Shown: positions 33,850 through 42,623, counted from the first letter of the stretch. The stretch is DNA of 64,000 nucleotides from an uncultured Bacteroidia bacterium (GCA_902785065.1 CACZXH010000007.1:217641-281640); one strand, 5' to 3'. The notes: a model not told the origin generated them from the sequence alone. Program-made: numbers and translations.

Positions 33850-35583
33850 ATGAAGAGTATCGGTTTTAAGAATTTCAAGAGATTTGCCGAGTGTCCTGAC
33901 CTCGAGCTGTCGGGTGTCACATTCCTGGTCGGAAAGAACAATTCCGGGAAGACCACTTTCACCCATGCTGCCCGGCTTGCGGCCGATTTCATCGATCACA
34001 CCTCAAGGGGCGGTGATCTGCAGTCCATCTTTTCATTTGAGGTTGGCAACAATACTGACAGCAAATACCGCGGGTACAACAGTGTCCTCCATCGTAACGG
34101 CGGAATCGAAACAGGAAAGAACAACAGGGTGATAGAATTCTGCATCGACTATGGCGAGTTCATTCTCCAATTCGGAGTGGACAAGAAGTATAATCCTTTC
34201 GGATTCATCGAGGCGGAGATTCGAGACTGGATCGACGACTCCTACTACAGTCAGTATCCGGATGCAACTGAGCCGCCGATCGTCGATGGAGAATGGCTCC
34301 GTGCCGAGATTGACAAACGGATGGATGAACTCAAGAAGAATCATCCGGACCGATTCAAAGCGTTGAAGAAGCAAGATCAGGACGGGAAAGGCCGTCTCAA
34401 GTATATCTATTATTACGACAAGACCAACAGGATCGGCGGACTCCTTGACGGAGGATTGACGAAACTGGTCTTTAACGATTTCCCGGAAGAGGAAGCACAG
34501 GAACAGGAGAGACTGTCCCGGTTGCTTGAGACTCTCTCCGAAGAAGACCGTCCGTCCGTTCAGGACCGGGTTGACGAACTCTTTGAAAAAGAGTCGGAAA
34601 GCAAAATTCAAATCGTCAGGAACGGGGTCATTTCCCTCGGCCTCGAAAAGAATTCAGGTCATACGCTTCCGGAATTCTACTCTATTGACTGTCTTGCCGG
34701 CCACTGTCTCGCCGGGGAATCGGATCTCCCCGATGACGGAATGCCTTATGACAGGATAACCGAATTTCTTGATGAAGCCGATCATCGGAAGCGGTTGGAA
34801 GGCTTCAAGGAGATGTTCTCAGTCCGACTTTACCACCAGCTTCCTTCCTGTGCCAGGCACATCGGCCATTATACGGATGATGAGCAGTTACGCGGCAAGC
34901 TTTTCAGGCAGTTCCGGAACAATAATGTCCACGGGGAGACTGATCTGATGGCTTGTGTCTCAAAGTGGGTCAAGGAACTGGAGATAGGGGATGGCATAGA
35001 CATGCGCCCTGATACGGAGGCGGAGGAGGCCGATGCCGAAAACCGGGTCGGGACGAAGTACTTCGAGTGTTTCGTCCGGAAAACGGCTCTTATGAATGGT
35101 AAGAAGCTGACTTACGAGGTCCCGTTTGATTCCCTTGGCGTAGGGTCGAGACAGCTGATCATCCTGCTTGTGACGATGGCCCTCGTCATCACCGAGGCGA
35201 GACATAAGTCGTATCCGACTCTCGTCACCGTCGAGGAGCCCGAACAGAACCTTCACCCTGCGATACAAAGCCGGCTGGCCGACATGTTCCTGGACTTCTA
35301 CGAACAGTTCAAGTGCCAGTGCATCATTGAAACCCACTCCGAGTACATCATCCGTCGTTCCCAGGTCCTGGTCGCGGAAGGCATCAAGAACAAAGCCTTT
35401 ACCCTCGAGGATAATCCTTTCAAGGTCTATTATTTCCCGGACGACGAGACCAGTCCCTATGATATGGAATACAAGGAAAACGGTCGGTTCGGAAGGGCCT
35501 TCGGTCCCGGTTTCCTGGACGTTGCGGGCAATTCGAATCTGGCTTTGCTTGATCTCTCCAATTTAACCGGACGTAGGAAATGA
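33850..35583 (+). CDS. OLD/AAA_15-type ATPase, candidate defence protein
   Basis: The 577 residues form an ABC-like ATPase split by a long insert. The P-loop GKNNSGKTT is at 28-36; near the end are the signature-like LGVGSRQLIILL, Walker B with catalytic glutamate VTVEEPEQNLHP, and the H-loop IETHSEYIIRRS. The insert of about 330 residues is charged and probably helical. Such ATPases are common in phage-defence operons, paired with a nuclease or other effector. There is no TOPRIM domain. The 3' end overlaps the next gene by ATGA. The family is clear, but the system type is not. Confidence 0.83.
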   Translation: MKSIGFKNFKRFAECPDLELSGVTFLVGKNNSGKTTFTHAARLAADFIDHTSRGGDLQSIFSFEVGNNTDSKYRGYNSVLHRNGGIETGKNNRVIEFCIDYGEFILQFGVDKKYNPFGFIEAEIRDWIDDSYYSQYPDATEPPIVDGEWLRAEIDKRMDELKKNHPDRFKALKKQDQDGKGRLKYIYYYDKTNRIGGLLDGGLTKLVFNDFPEEEAQEQERLSRLLETLSEEDRPSVQDRVDELFEKESESKIQIVRNGVISLGLEKNSGHTLPEFYSIDCLAGHCLAGESDLPDDGMPYDRITEFLDEADHRKRLEGFKEMFSVRLYHQLPSCARHIGHYTDDEQLRGKLFRQFRNNNVHGETDLMACVSKWVKELEIGDGIDMRPDTEAEEADAENRVGTKYFECFVRKTALMNGKKLTYEVPFDSLGVGSRQLIILLVTMALVITEARHKSYPTLVTVEEPEQNLHPAIQSRLADMFLDFYEQFKCQCIIETHSEYIIRRSQVLVAEGIKNKAFTLEDNPFKVYYFPDDETSPYDMEYKENGRFGRAFGPGFLDVAGNSNLALLDLSNLTGRRK

Positions 35584-36770
35584 ATGACGAAATCACCTTC
35601 TCGCTGTTCCTTTCCATCAGGGCGTTGAACTCAATCTTGAGAAGTCGCTCCTACAGGAACATGATACTGAACCGGAACGTCAGTATTTTCCTTGACGCAT
35701 CCGCGGAGGAACTCTCTGCGGCCCTGGGAGACAACATTGAGGAATCCTATATTGGTGATTTCCTTGTATCGAAGTGCTGCAGCCGGTTCTACCTGGCGAA
35801 TGAGATGATTGCCGGAATCTTGGACAACCCGGCCCTTTTCTGTCGCTTCCCATTCTCGTTGTTTGTACTCGCCATATCCCGTGTCGATGCGAAACGGATC
35901 CGTGACTTGTACGGTGTACTCTGCTACTCGGACCAAACGAAGCTTCGCTTGAGCCCGCTCCGGTTCCAAAAGACCACTTTCTGTCAGAGGGGTGCCGTTG
36001 GCCGGTCTTGGGCCTCTATTCTTGAGGAACTTTCCTCGTTTCCCAAAAACACCATCATCGTCAATGATCGTTACTTGATGTTAGGAAAGGAGGAACAGGC
36101 CGAACAGAATATTGCGGATATAGCATCGGCACTGATGCCGTCCGCGGAGTATGACGGTGAGCTGAAGATGTTTGTCTATTTCGATGCAGTGAACGAGAAA
36201 TGGGCGAAGGATTTCGTCCACGGCCATGGCGGCGGGGGATTAAAGGAGATGAATGCGGTTTTTTGTGAAGCCGTCCAGGAAGAGTTCCAGAAGAAGGCGA
36301 CGAAAATCCGAAACGCCATCCACTCTGCCGTCAATGGGGATTACAAGGTGAAGACCATCTGCACCACATATGTCCGGCCGCTCGAGAAAGCCCGGAATGG
36401 GGACGTCTTGATGAGTACTTGGGTAGAAGGATACGACCTCACGCACAACAGACGGATCATTACAGATTACTTCGAGGTCTCCGCCGACTATGGACTCATT
36501 GCCTTCGATAAGGCTGGGAGGGCGGAGAAGGAACAGACCATCGTCACGAAAGGACTCTACTGCGAGGGCCTGAACGACTCCTCCGACATTCCCGAGGAAC
36601 GGCACCGTGTGATGCTCTCCAATTACGCATTCAATATGAATTACGACCGTATGCTTCTCGCAGTCGACGGAACTGTGGTTAAGGATTCGGATCAGGTCCA
36701 AGAATACCTTCAGCAAATCCCGCTTTTCACTCCGTCGGGAGAGTTCTCCGGGACGGCGCGGATCAAGTAA
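35580..36770 (+). CDS. unknown partner of the AAA ATPase, possible effector
   Basis: The 396 residues match no family that I can name. Two segments, NTIIVNDRYLMLG near 158 and THNRRIITDYFEVSADYG near 282, resemble the HDRY/HNRxIITNY signatures seen in some phospholipase-D-like effectors, but no complete HKD motif is visible. A glycine-rich GHGGGGL stretch is near residue 218. Translational coupling to the ATPase makes a joint function very likely. A nuclease role is an inference with weak support. Confidence 0.7.
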   Translation: MNDEITFSLFLSIRALNSILRSRSYRNMILNRNVSIFLDASAEELSAALGDNIEESYIGDFLVSKCCSRFYLANEMIAGILDNPALFCRFPFSLFVLAISRVDAKRIRDLYGVLCYSDQTKLRLSPLRFQKTTFCQRGAVGRSWASILEELSSFPKNTIIVNDRYLMLGKEEQAEQNIADIASALMPSAEYDGELKMFVYFDAVNEKWAKDFVHGHGGGGLKEMNAVFCEAVQEEFQKKATKIRNAIHSAVNGDYKVKTICTTYVRPLEKARNGDVLMSTWVEGYDLTHNRRIITDYFEVSADYGLIAFDKAGRAEKEQTIVTKGLYCEGLNDSSDIPEERHRVMLSNYAFNMNYDRMLLAVDGTVVKDSDQVQEYLQQIPLFTPSGEFSGTARIK

Positions 36771-36873
36771 CCGGCCGGGCGCAGTCATTCTGCGGAGTGT
36801 CCCCTGTCAGTAAAACCATCATAGTGCGTTTTCAGTGAACCATCAGCACGTTCACGAACTGTCCTTATGTGCT

Positions 36874-37167
36874 ATGAAACAAAAACTTATGGCAATGAAC
36901 GACCCAATTCGTACTTCCTTCCGTACATTTGCCTCTGGCCTTTCCGTTCTGTACTCCCGATGTCTTATTGTCATCCTCTTTCAGTAGGCCGCTTTTGTCC
37001 TTCCAGTGACTATAATGGCCAGCTGCGGTATTGCTACGATGCTTATCAGGCTGGGGATTCAGACTGCCGGATGGGTACGAATAGAGATGCTGGCCAGAAA
37101 TCGACTTACCTTGACTGGAATTGAGAACACTCTCAGGCTAATGGGAATGTGCCCGGAGAGATCATGA
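36874..37167 (+). pseudogene. small membrane-protein frame interrupted by one TAG
   Basis: Reading from ATG, 97 codons run to TGA with one in-frame TAG at codon 38 (36985-36987). On both sides the peptide is hydrophobic (CLIVILFQ before, AAFVLPVTIMASCGIATMLI after), as if one membrane protein had been split. TAG is used as a normal stop elsewhere in this window, so recoding is unlikely. A chance open frame cannot be excluded. Confidence 0.3.
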
Positions 37168-37511
37168 GATGTGCAGATTCGGTTTCATTACCATTTCAAT
37201 TGCGTGAACTTGACTCTCCAGTATGAGGACGCGACGGGTACGCCTCGTCATAGGTATTATCATTCTTTCCATTGGGACGTGTCGAAGACGCGGAGGTAGT
37301 CAAGCATGTCGTCTCCACACCACGGGGTGATACAAGATGGTCCAGATGTTCGTGAAGACCATCAGCCGCAGCATTTCTTCTTTGTTGTAGTCATGGCTCG
37401 TTTTGGATGCTTTGCTGCCTATGTTTGATTGCGGCGTCAAAATAGTTGAAAAAAAAAGTAAGGAAAAAGGAACAATCGTGTATTACTATCGCAAGCTCTG
37501 AGAGTCGTGGC

Positions 37512-37535
37512 AAAAAAGTGATACAAAATGGGAGA
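37512..37535 (+). promoter_or_regulatory. cluster motif, copy 1 (divergent variant)
   Basis: AAAAAAGTGATACAAAATGG is close to AAAAAAGTGATATCGAATGT before the first DUF1232 gene. The GTAAGAAAA part is not kept. It precedes the first gene of the 37.6-43.7 kb cluster by about 90 bases. Confidence 0.45.
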
Positions 37536-37621
37536 TGCTTCAAGGCGAACATACAGTTCGCAGGTGTCCCCGAAATATGCCACCGAAAGGACGCGAAACT
37601 AACAACCAAAACAACAGTACC

Positions 37622-37846
37622 ATGAACCAAAACATGAAAAAGCACTACAACGGAAGCATGAACGGCAGAAACAACAACACCGGTGGCCCGGCTATCTGGG
37701 GGATCCTCGGAGTCGTCGTGATAACCTGTTTCGACCTCGCCACCCGGCGCGGGTACATTGTGAAGGGCGGCGGCTCCATCGGAACCGGGAAGCGCAAGAA
37801 GTCCGGCTGGTTTGATTGTAAGCCTGGAAAGGGAGGACGGAATTAA
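37622..37846 (+). CDS. small membrane protein of unknown function
   Basis: The 74 residues have an Asn-rich start, one hydrophobic segment (AIWGILGVVVITCFDL, about 25-40) and a basic tail with many Gly and Lys. The ATG follows ACC, as in the other cluster genes (gtaccATG). In-frame codons further upstream lack coding character. It is the first gene of the helicase and DUF1232 cluster. No family is recognised. Confidence 0.5.
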   Translation: MNQNMKKHYNGSMNGRNNNTGGPAIWGILGVVVITCFDLATRRGYIVKGGGSIGTGKRKKSGWFDCKPGKGGRN

Positions 37847-37913
37847 GTCAGTTTCCCTTTCAGGGGATCGGCATAACAACGTAGTACAAACGATTAAACC
37901 AAGAATCTGAACG

Positions 37914-38468
37914 ATGAAAATCGCAAGCAGAAACACAGAACTGGTCCTTCCGATGGACCGTCTGTTCCCCAGGTTCGGGGAGAAGGCCCTTGACATCCCC
38001 TCCTGGGATGAGGGCAAGGGCATGTACCTAGTTGAACAGTACCAGGCGGCCTCCGGCAACCGCTCCCTAACCTATGTCGGGGTCAGTGACCAGCTGCTTC
38101 TGGAGATGACTCTCGGACACTACCACTCCTGGGAGTTCGTGAACAAGGTCCGAGCGATGGTGTACGATGGCGAGGAGTTCCGCGTCATCTGCAGCCATGA
38201 CTGGCCGCAGAGCACCCACTTCCGCAAGGAGGAGGTGCTGCCGGTAATAGCCGCATCCCTGACGGAGTATGTCCTTGAAAGCGGAAATCCCGAAGGGATG
38301 GGTGAGGCTGAGGTCTCTGCCGAAATCGACCGTATCCTCTCTGATCTCTTCACGCGGAAGGTGACCGACTTGGATCGTCGGGGCATCCGCCGCATCCTCG
38401 CCTCCTACTGCAGGAGGAAGGAGATTTGCGTTGATTTCACCCGCGAATACAACAACGATATCCTTTAA
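37914..38468 (+). CDS. hypothetical protein of the helicase cluster
   Basis: The 184 residues are soluble with a mixed composition (MYLVEQYQAASGNRSLTYVG; FVNKVRAMVYDGEEFRVICS). The C-terminal third is helical and charged (AEIDRILSDLFTRKVTDLDR). There is no membrane segment or metal motif. It lies 18 bases before the next gene, with which it must be co-transcribed. No family is recognised. Confidence 0.65.
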   Translation: MKIASRNTELVLPMDRLFPRFGEKALDIPSWDEGKGMYLVEQYQAASGNRSLTYVGVSDQLLLEMTLGHYHSWEFVNKVRAMVYDGEEFRVICSHDWPQSTHFRKEEVLPVIAASLTEYVLESGNPEGMGEAEVSAEIDRILSDLFTRKVTDLDRRGIRRILASYCRRKEICVDFTREYNNDIL

Positions 38469-38486
38469 CCTTAAACACAGAAAACT

Positions 38487-38978
38487 ATGGAAAACGCCAT
38501 GATCCTCTCCAGCGTCAATGCCGCGCTGCCCTCCCTGATGAAGAACTTCTCCTATGACGAGTTCGACAAGATGTTCCAGACCCCCACCTACGTGACCGAT
38601 AGGGCGGCCTACTACCAGGGGGCTCGCATCTCCGACAAGATCGCCGTCGTATTCAACCTTGCGAACGGGTACTGCCGTCGTTTCTTGAACGGAGTGAAGA
38701 TCTATGGTGGCGACGGGCAGGGCAGGACGAAGCTACTCGCAGAGATGTCCTATCCAATGTGCGGAGGCGCTTTCTGGTCGGAAGCGACCGGCAGGCAAGT
38801 AGCAGAGTCTCTCCTTACCACATACATCCAGAATCAGTGCGTGATCCTCGGACTCCCGCGCCCCTCCCAGGAGCAAGCTCGGAAGGTCGCGTCGGTAATG
38901 ATTGGGGAGACCTTGCTGGTGACAGAAAGAATCGGCACACAGATCAGGTCCGGACAGGCGCCAGCTATCACCGGATAA
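38487..38978 (+). CDS. hypothetical protein of the helicase cluster
   Basis: The 163 residues have no signal peptide. Features are an aromatic-rich middle (YYQGARISDKIAVVFNLANG), a glycine-rich turn (KIYGGDGQGRTKLLAEM) and an amphipathic C-terminus. The gene ends just before the A-rich tract of the second cluster motif. No family is recognised. Confidence 0.65.
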   Translation: MENAMILSSVNAALPSLMKNFSYDEFDKMFQTPTYVTDRAAYYQGARISDKIAVVFNLANGYCRRFLNGVKIYGGDGQGRTKLLAEMSYPMCGGAFWSEATGRQVAESLLTTYIQNQCVILGLPRPSQEQARKVASVMIGETLLVTERIGTQIRSGQAPAITG

Positions 38979-39020
38979 GAAAAAACGGTTCCGAATGTAA
39001 GAAAAACGCTGCCAAGCGTT
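38977..39020 (+). promoter_or_regulatory. cluster motif, copy 2, with mini-hairpin
   Basis: AAGAAAAAAC, then CGAATGTAAGAAAA (38992-39005), then AACGCT-GCCA-AGCGTT, a perfect six-base stem. It lies about 45 bases upstream of the helicase ATG. Confidence 0.6.
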
Positions 39021-39061
39021 ACAACGATAGAAACCAAAACGAAAACCAGAAAAACAAGACC

Positions 39062-41140
39062 ATGAAAGCTCAGTTCGACAGCACCAACCACGAGCAGCAG
39101 CTCGCTTTTGACATGATCGCGAAGACCAACAACTCCTTCTTTCTGACCGGCCGCGCCGGAACGGGTAAGACTACGTTCCTCAAGACGGTTCAGGAAGCTG
39201 TCGACAAGAATTTCATCGTCGTGGCTCCGACGGGTGTCGCGGCTGTCAACGCGGGTGGCAAGACCATCCACTCTTTCTTTGGACTTCCCCTGGGCGTCCT
39301 CAGCCCGTGGGACATCGGCGTGCTGAATGGGGACAAGGTGTCACTTGTGAGACACATCGACACGATCATAGTGGATGAGGTGTCGATGGTCCGATGCGAT
39401 GTCATCGACGCGATGGATCGCACGCTCAGGCAGTACCGTCGCAGCTCGGCCCCCTTCGGCGGAGTCCAGATGGTCTTTGTGGGGGACATGTTCCAACTCG
39501 AACCGGTGGTGACGCGCGAGGACCGCACCATCCTCTACGAGAGCTATGGCGCTGGGCCCTACTACTTTTACAAAGCGGCGGCCATCGAACGGATGGGACT
39601 TCCGAAGATCGAGTTCCTTAAGATCTATCGACAGACCGATCCCGCCTTCATCGAAATCTTGGAACATGTTCGCACCGGCAGCATGACTATGCGTGACCTG
39701 ATGCGGATCAATAGCCGGGTCCAAGTGCCTGGAGAGGGGAGCGACAAGATTCACATCATCCTCACGTCGACCCGGAAAGAGGCGATGCTTATCAACGACT
39801 CCCGGCTGTCCGCCATTGCATCCGAGCCTGTGACCTTCGATGCAGAGTACGAGGGGCAGATGAGCAAGGCAACTCCCGGTGCAGACGTCGCTGAAGACAA
39901 GCTTGTCCTCAAGGAAGGGGCGCAGGTGATGTTCACTCGCAACAATAGCTTCGGATACTGGGTGAACGGCACCCTCGGGGTGGTCGAGTCTCTCAAGGAC
40001 GACTGCATTCGGGTGAAGGTCGAGGATGGCTCCGTCTACGAGGTGGGGAAGGTCAAGTGGGAGACCATCGAGTACGAGTACGACAAGGCGATGCGTTCCT
40101 GTAACAAGAAAGTCGTCGGCAGCGTAACCCAGTACCCGCTCCGTCTGGCATGGGCAATCACTATCCACAAAAGCCAGTCCCTGACCTTCGACCGCGTGGC
40201 GGTGGACTTCGGCCGAAGCGCTTTCTGCAATGGGCAGGCCTATGTGGCGCTCAGCCGTGCGAGATCGCTGGAAGGTCTTGAACTCCTGCGCCCGATGAGT
40301 CCAGCCTCTGTGCTGGTGTCTCACGATGTCATCGCTTTCTCCTCCAACGTCAACGACGAACAGACGATCCAACGCGAACTTGAGATAGGTGAGGCGGTGG
40401 GTTCCTTCGTTCGGACGCGTGATTACGATGCGGCTGCGTCGATGCTCTTCGGGATGGCATCGGAGGCTGTTGAGGCTGGAGACACCGCATCGGCATACGA
40501 CCTGATGACTCGCTGCTTTGCGATGGTAGCCGATGATAAGTGTCTCTTCGGTACGCCCTGGAGTGGCATCCCTGATAGAAGTTACCGTTCCCGCGTGATG
40601 AATGCTGCAGGGCTTTACTATGGCGGTCATGCTGCCGAGGCGGAGGAACTTCTCGAAGGTATGCGTCCTGTAATCTCCTCCGATGTGGATGCACTGTACC
40701 TGCTTTCCAGATGCAAGGAGGATCGGCAGGCATGGGACGAAGTGGAAACCGTTTATATGGAGATGATCCACCTATATGACGCCTTGCGCGATCGTGGACT
40801 CGATGCCGAGGCCTTCCGAAAGGTGCGATATCGTCTTGCAATCTTGAACGAACGGCAGTACGGCGATCCCGGTGCCGGTCTGATGCGGCAGCTCATCGCC
40901 GAGAACCCGGCCTATGCGCCCTACCACGCCGCGCTCCGCTGGATGTTGCGCTCCAGTGAGGAGGCTCGTGCCGAAGCGGCCGAGGAGGAAGATAACACGC
41001 TTGTGGAGAAGCTTTTCTCGGATGAAGTGTCCGAGGAGGATTTCCTCAAGGTCGTCCTGTCTGCACAGGCAGAGAGGAACGTCGAGTGGAGCGCCTACAG
41101 GCGGTTCATCAACAACCTCAAACTGGCTATGCCGTGCTAA
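39062..41140 (+). CDS. PIF1-like superfamily 1 DNA helicase with a helical C-terminal extension
   Basis: The 692 residues carry motif I GRAGTGKTTF at 30-39, motif II IIVDEVSMV, motif III GDMFQLEPV and the C-terminal motifs AITIHKSQSLTFD and QAYVALSRARSLEGL, all typical of PIF1 helicases. After residue 440 come about 250 residues resembling TPR or other helical repeats (YYGGHAAEAEELLEGMRPV). The ATG follows GACC, like its neighbours. A longer frame upstream overlaps the previous gene and the motif and was rejected. A likely 5'-3' helicase for replication or repair of the cluster or host DNA. Confidence 0.86.
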   Translation: MKAQFDSTNHEQQLAFDMIAKTNNSFFLTGRAGTGKTTFLKTVQEAVDKNFIVVAPTGVAAVNAGGKTIHSFFGLPLGVLSPWDIGVLNGDKVSLVRHIDTIIVDEVSMVRCDVIDAMDRTLRQYRRSSAPFGGVQMVFVGDMFQLEPVVTREDRTILYESYGAGPYYFYKAAAIERMGLPKIEFLKIYRQTDPAFIEILEHVRTGSMTMRDLMRINSRVQVPGEGSDKIHIILTSTRKEAMLINDSRLSAIASEPVTFDAEYEGQMSKATPGADVAEDKLVLKEGAQVMFTRNNSFGYWVNGTLGVVESLKDDCIRVKVEDGSVYEVGKVKWETIEYEYDKAMRSCNKKVVGSVTQYPLRLAWAITIHKSQSLTFDRVAVDFGRSAFCNGQAYVALSRARSLEGLELLRPMSPASVLVSHDVIAFSSNVNDEQTIQRELEIGEAVGSFVRTRDYDAAASMLFGMASEAVEAGDTASAYDLMTRCFAMVADDKCLFGTPWSGIPDRSYRSRVMNAAGLYYGGHAAEAEELLEGMRPVISSDVDALYLLSRCKEDRQAWDEVETVYMEMIHLYDALRDRGLDAEAFRKVRYRLAILNERQYGDPGAGLMRQLIAENPAYAPYHAALRWMLRSSEEARAEAAEEEDNTLVEKLFSDEVSEEDFLKVVLSAQAERNVEWSAYRRFINNLKLAMPC

Positions 41141-42255
41141 GGCGGAGGGTCGGCTTGGGATGACTGAAAATAACGACAGACGGATGTAAGAAAAACCGAG
41201 AATTCGGGTATCATGAAAAGAAGCTGAAACCAGTAACCGAAGACACCATGAGAAACAACAAGTACAACCACGAAGAGAGAAAGCATGTATGGAAGCAGAG
41301 CCGCGCCCTGTCCGGCGAGAAGTTGTCCTTTCTGGATGGCAGGCGGCTCGGAGATGTGGACATTCGCATTGAGAGCAACGCGACCGTCCGCAAGGTGCGC
41401 CGCATCATGGAAAAGCGTATCTGCCAGGAGTACTGGCGGACCCATTCCGGCGGAAGGGGCAACGGCGACCGCCAGCTGATGCGGCAGCGGATGACCGGCT
41501 CCATGAAGAAGATCTACGGTATGGTGCCTGAGGGCTTTCAGTACTGTGCTTGATTGTTGGGATTGGGGGCAATTCTGGAAGTGACGAATCCCGAATGATT
41601 CCCTACGCTTTTGATAAAGCCGGGTACATAAAAGAAGAACCGCGGAGCCCTCTCGGGTTCCGCGGTCCCTTGTGCGTCGTACCGGGCCTTCCATGTAGCC
41701 ATTCTTCCGCAAGGTGGAAGTGACTTCGTTTCGGATGCGGAACGTATGGGCGTACAACGCGCCATCCGTTATCTGCAACCGCTCCGTCATTTCCTCCGTA
41801 GTGCGGCCTTCCTGCATCATGTCGGCCACCTGGCGAGCCTTGCGAGGCAACGAGTTCAGCGTCGTTCTCACGAGTTCGCGGACTTCGTTCGTCTCGACAT
41901 CGTCCGGCTCTTCGTCAGGAAGCAGCTTCCCGATTGGGCTGTCGATGTCAATCCGGTTGACTGCCGTGTAGAACTGACGCCTCTTCAGACTTTCAGTCCG
42001 ATTGAGGATGAATCGTTCCACGACCTTGTAAGCCCAGGTTGTCACCTTGGCTCCGCGGTTGGGGTCGAACCGGTGAAGCTTGCCAAGTACATCAACCGCG
42101 GCGTCTTCCGCGATTTCGTCCCGCTCCCAGAGCGGAATCGTGTCGAACGTCGACAGCATCTGACAAGCGGTACGCTTGGCAAAAGAGTAGACGTCGCCGA
42201 GGAAATCGTCGTTACGGCCGTTGTTGACGAGGGGAGTGTTGAGTTCGTTTCTCAT
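41137..42255 (-). CDS. sigma-70 family RNA polymerase sigma factor, frame lacking a stop
   Basis: The first 190 residues are a compact sigma factor. Region 2 is at about 47-85 (AAVDVLGKLHRFDPNRGAKV, TTWAYKVVERFIL) and region 4 helix-turn-helix at 130-185 (LNSLPRKARQVADMMQEGRT, ALYAHTFRIRNEV). After that the frame continues for about 180 codons through a clear terminator hairpin and then antisense to the small basic gene; this part is probably not real protein. A lost stop or frameshift near 41690 is likely. The gene has its own TAnnTTTG promoter. It probably transcribes the surrounding cluster. Confidence 0.75.
   Translation of the reverse strand: MRNELNTPLVNNGRNDDFLGDVYSFAKRTACQMLSTFDTIPLWERDEIAEDAAVDVLGKLHRFDPNRGAKVTTWAYKVVERFILNRTESLKRRQFYTAVNRIDIDSPIGKLLPDEEPDDVETNEVRELVRTTLNSLPRKARQVADMMQEGRTTEEMTERLQITDGALYAHTFRIRNEVTSTLRKNGYMEGPVRRTRDRGTREGSAVLLLCTRLYQKRRESFGIRHFQNCPQSQQSSTVLKALRHHTVDLLHGAGHPLPHQLAVAVAPSAGMGPPVLLADTLFHDAAHLADGRVALNANVHISEPPAIQKGQLLAGQGAALLPYMLSLFVVVLVVSHGVFGYWFQLLFMIPEFSVFLTSVCRYFQSSQADPPP
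41181..41207 (+). promoter_or_regulatory. cluster motif, copy 3, with mini-hairpin
   Basis: CGGATGTAAGAAAA (41181-41194) is followed by CCGA-GAAT-TCGG. The stem sequence differs from copy 2, but pairing is kept. It is 40 bases upstream of the small basic protein gene. Confidence 0.6.
41248..41553 (+). CDS. small basic protein of unknown function
   Basis: The 101 residues are very rich in Arg and Lys (KYNHEERKHVWKQSRALSGE; RKVRRIMEKRICQEYWRTH), which suggests nucleic-acid binding. The start ACACCATG and the motif copy 3 upstream fit the cluster pattern. An open minus-strand frame continuing from the sigma factor gene covers the whole gene, but the motif and the composition favour this strand. 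No family is recognised. Confidence 0.6.
   Translation: MRNNKYNHEERKHVWKQSRALSGEKLSFLDGRRLGDVDIRIESNATVRKVRRIMEKRICQEYWRTHSGGRGNGDRQLMRQRMTGSMKKIYGMVPEGFQYCA
41639..41666 (-). terminator. intrinsic terminator of the sigma factor gene
   Basis: A 12-base stem (ACCGCGGAGCCC with GGGTTCCGCGGT, one G-U pair) and a four-base loop are followed on the minus strand by TTCTTCTTTTATG. It lies inside the open frame of the sigma gene. Confidence 0.8.
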
Positions 42256-42468
42256 AGTCCTATGGGGTTTAGGGTTAGATGCTTCGGCAACCGTTGCCTC
42301 GGCGGATTTATAGATCGGGCATGAGCCGCGAACCCAAAACCAGTGGACAAGGAAAAAGGTGAACTGAACCACCCACTCTTGCACATATATTTCCATTGCT
42401 CCCCGGAGGGGGATCAAAGGAGATCTTTCAATGAACTTTCATTACGCCTTTCATTGGAAGGCGGACTA

Positions 42469-42476
42469 CAAATATA
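42469..42476 (-). promoter_or_regulatory. -7 box for the sigma factor gene
   Basis: Minus-strand TATATTTG, a perfect TAnnTTTG, about 210 bases upstream of the sigma ATG. The leader contains the palindrome GGCAACCGTTGCC near 42275-42290. Confidence 0.5.
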
Positions 42477-42530
42477 CGGCAATCTTTCTGATTTGCAATA
42501 GCTTTGCTGAAAAATAGCTCCAATAAGACC

Positions 42531-42542
42531 AAAATGTAAGAA
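42531..42542 (+). promoter_or_regulatory. cluster motif, extra copy upstream of the DUF1232 genes
   Basis: AAAATGTAAGAA, with GAAAAATA about 25 bases before it. No convincing mini-hairpin follows. Together with the copy 60 bases downstream it gives a tandem site. Confidence 0.45.
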
Positions 42543-42581
42543 CGAGCAGGATTGTCTGTATTATAAGTGCAAGCGATCAAA

Positions 42582-42623
42582 AGAAAAAAGTGATATCGAA
42601 TGTAAGAAAAGGTTCGATTACCT
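42582..42623 (+). promoter_or_regulatory. cluster motif, copy 4, with mini-hairpin
   Basis: AGAAAAAAGTGATATCGAAT, continuing TGTAAGAAAA, then AGGT-TCGATT-ACCT. It is 40 bases upstream of the DUF1232 gene start. The stem again has different bases but intact pairing. Confidence 0.6.

Larger units (their letters stand above)
36771..37621. other. 850-base gap with degraded frames
   Basis: Apart from the interrupted small frame listed separately, I see only short frames. A minus-strand piece near 37300-37420 (HDYNKEEMLRLMVFTNIW) has a protein-like composition but no full gene. This may be leftover DNA from earlier insertions between two accessory cassettes. The right end carries the first copy of the cluster motif. 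Confidence 0.4.

Noticed and set aside
36985-36987. TAG recoded as glutamine
   Set aside because: aroK and other genes here end in TAG normally, so a changed code is not supported.
37391-38059. Minus-strand frame across two cluster genes
   Set aside because: It overlaps the plus-strand genes and motif; its product is low quality.
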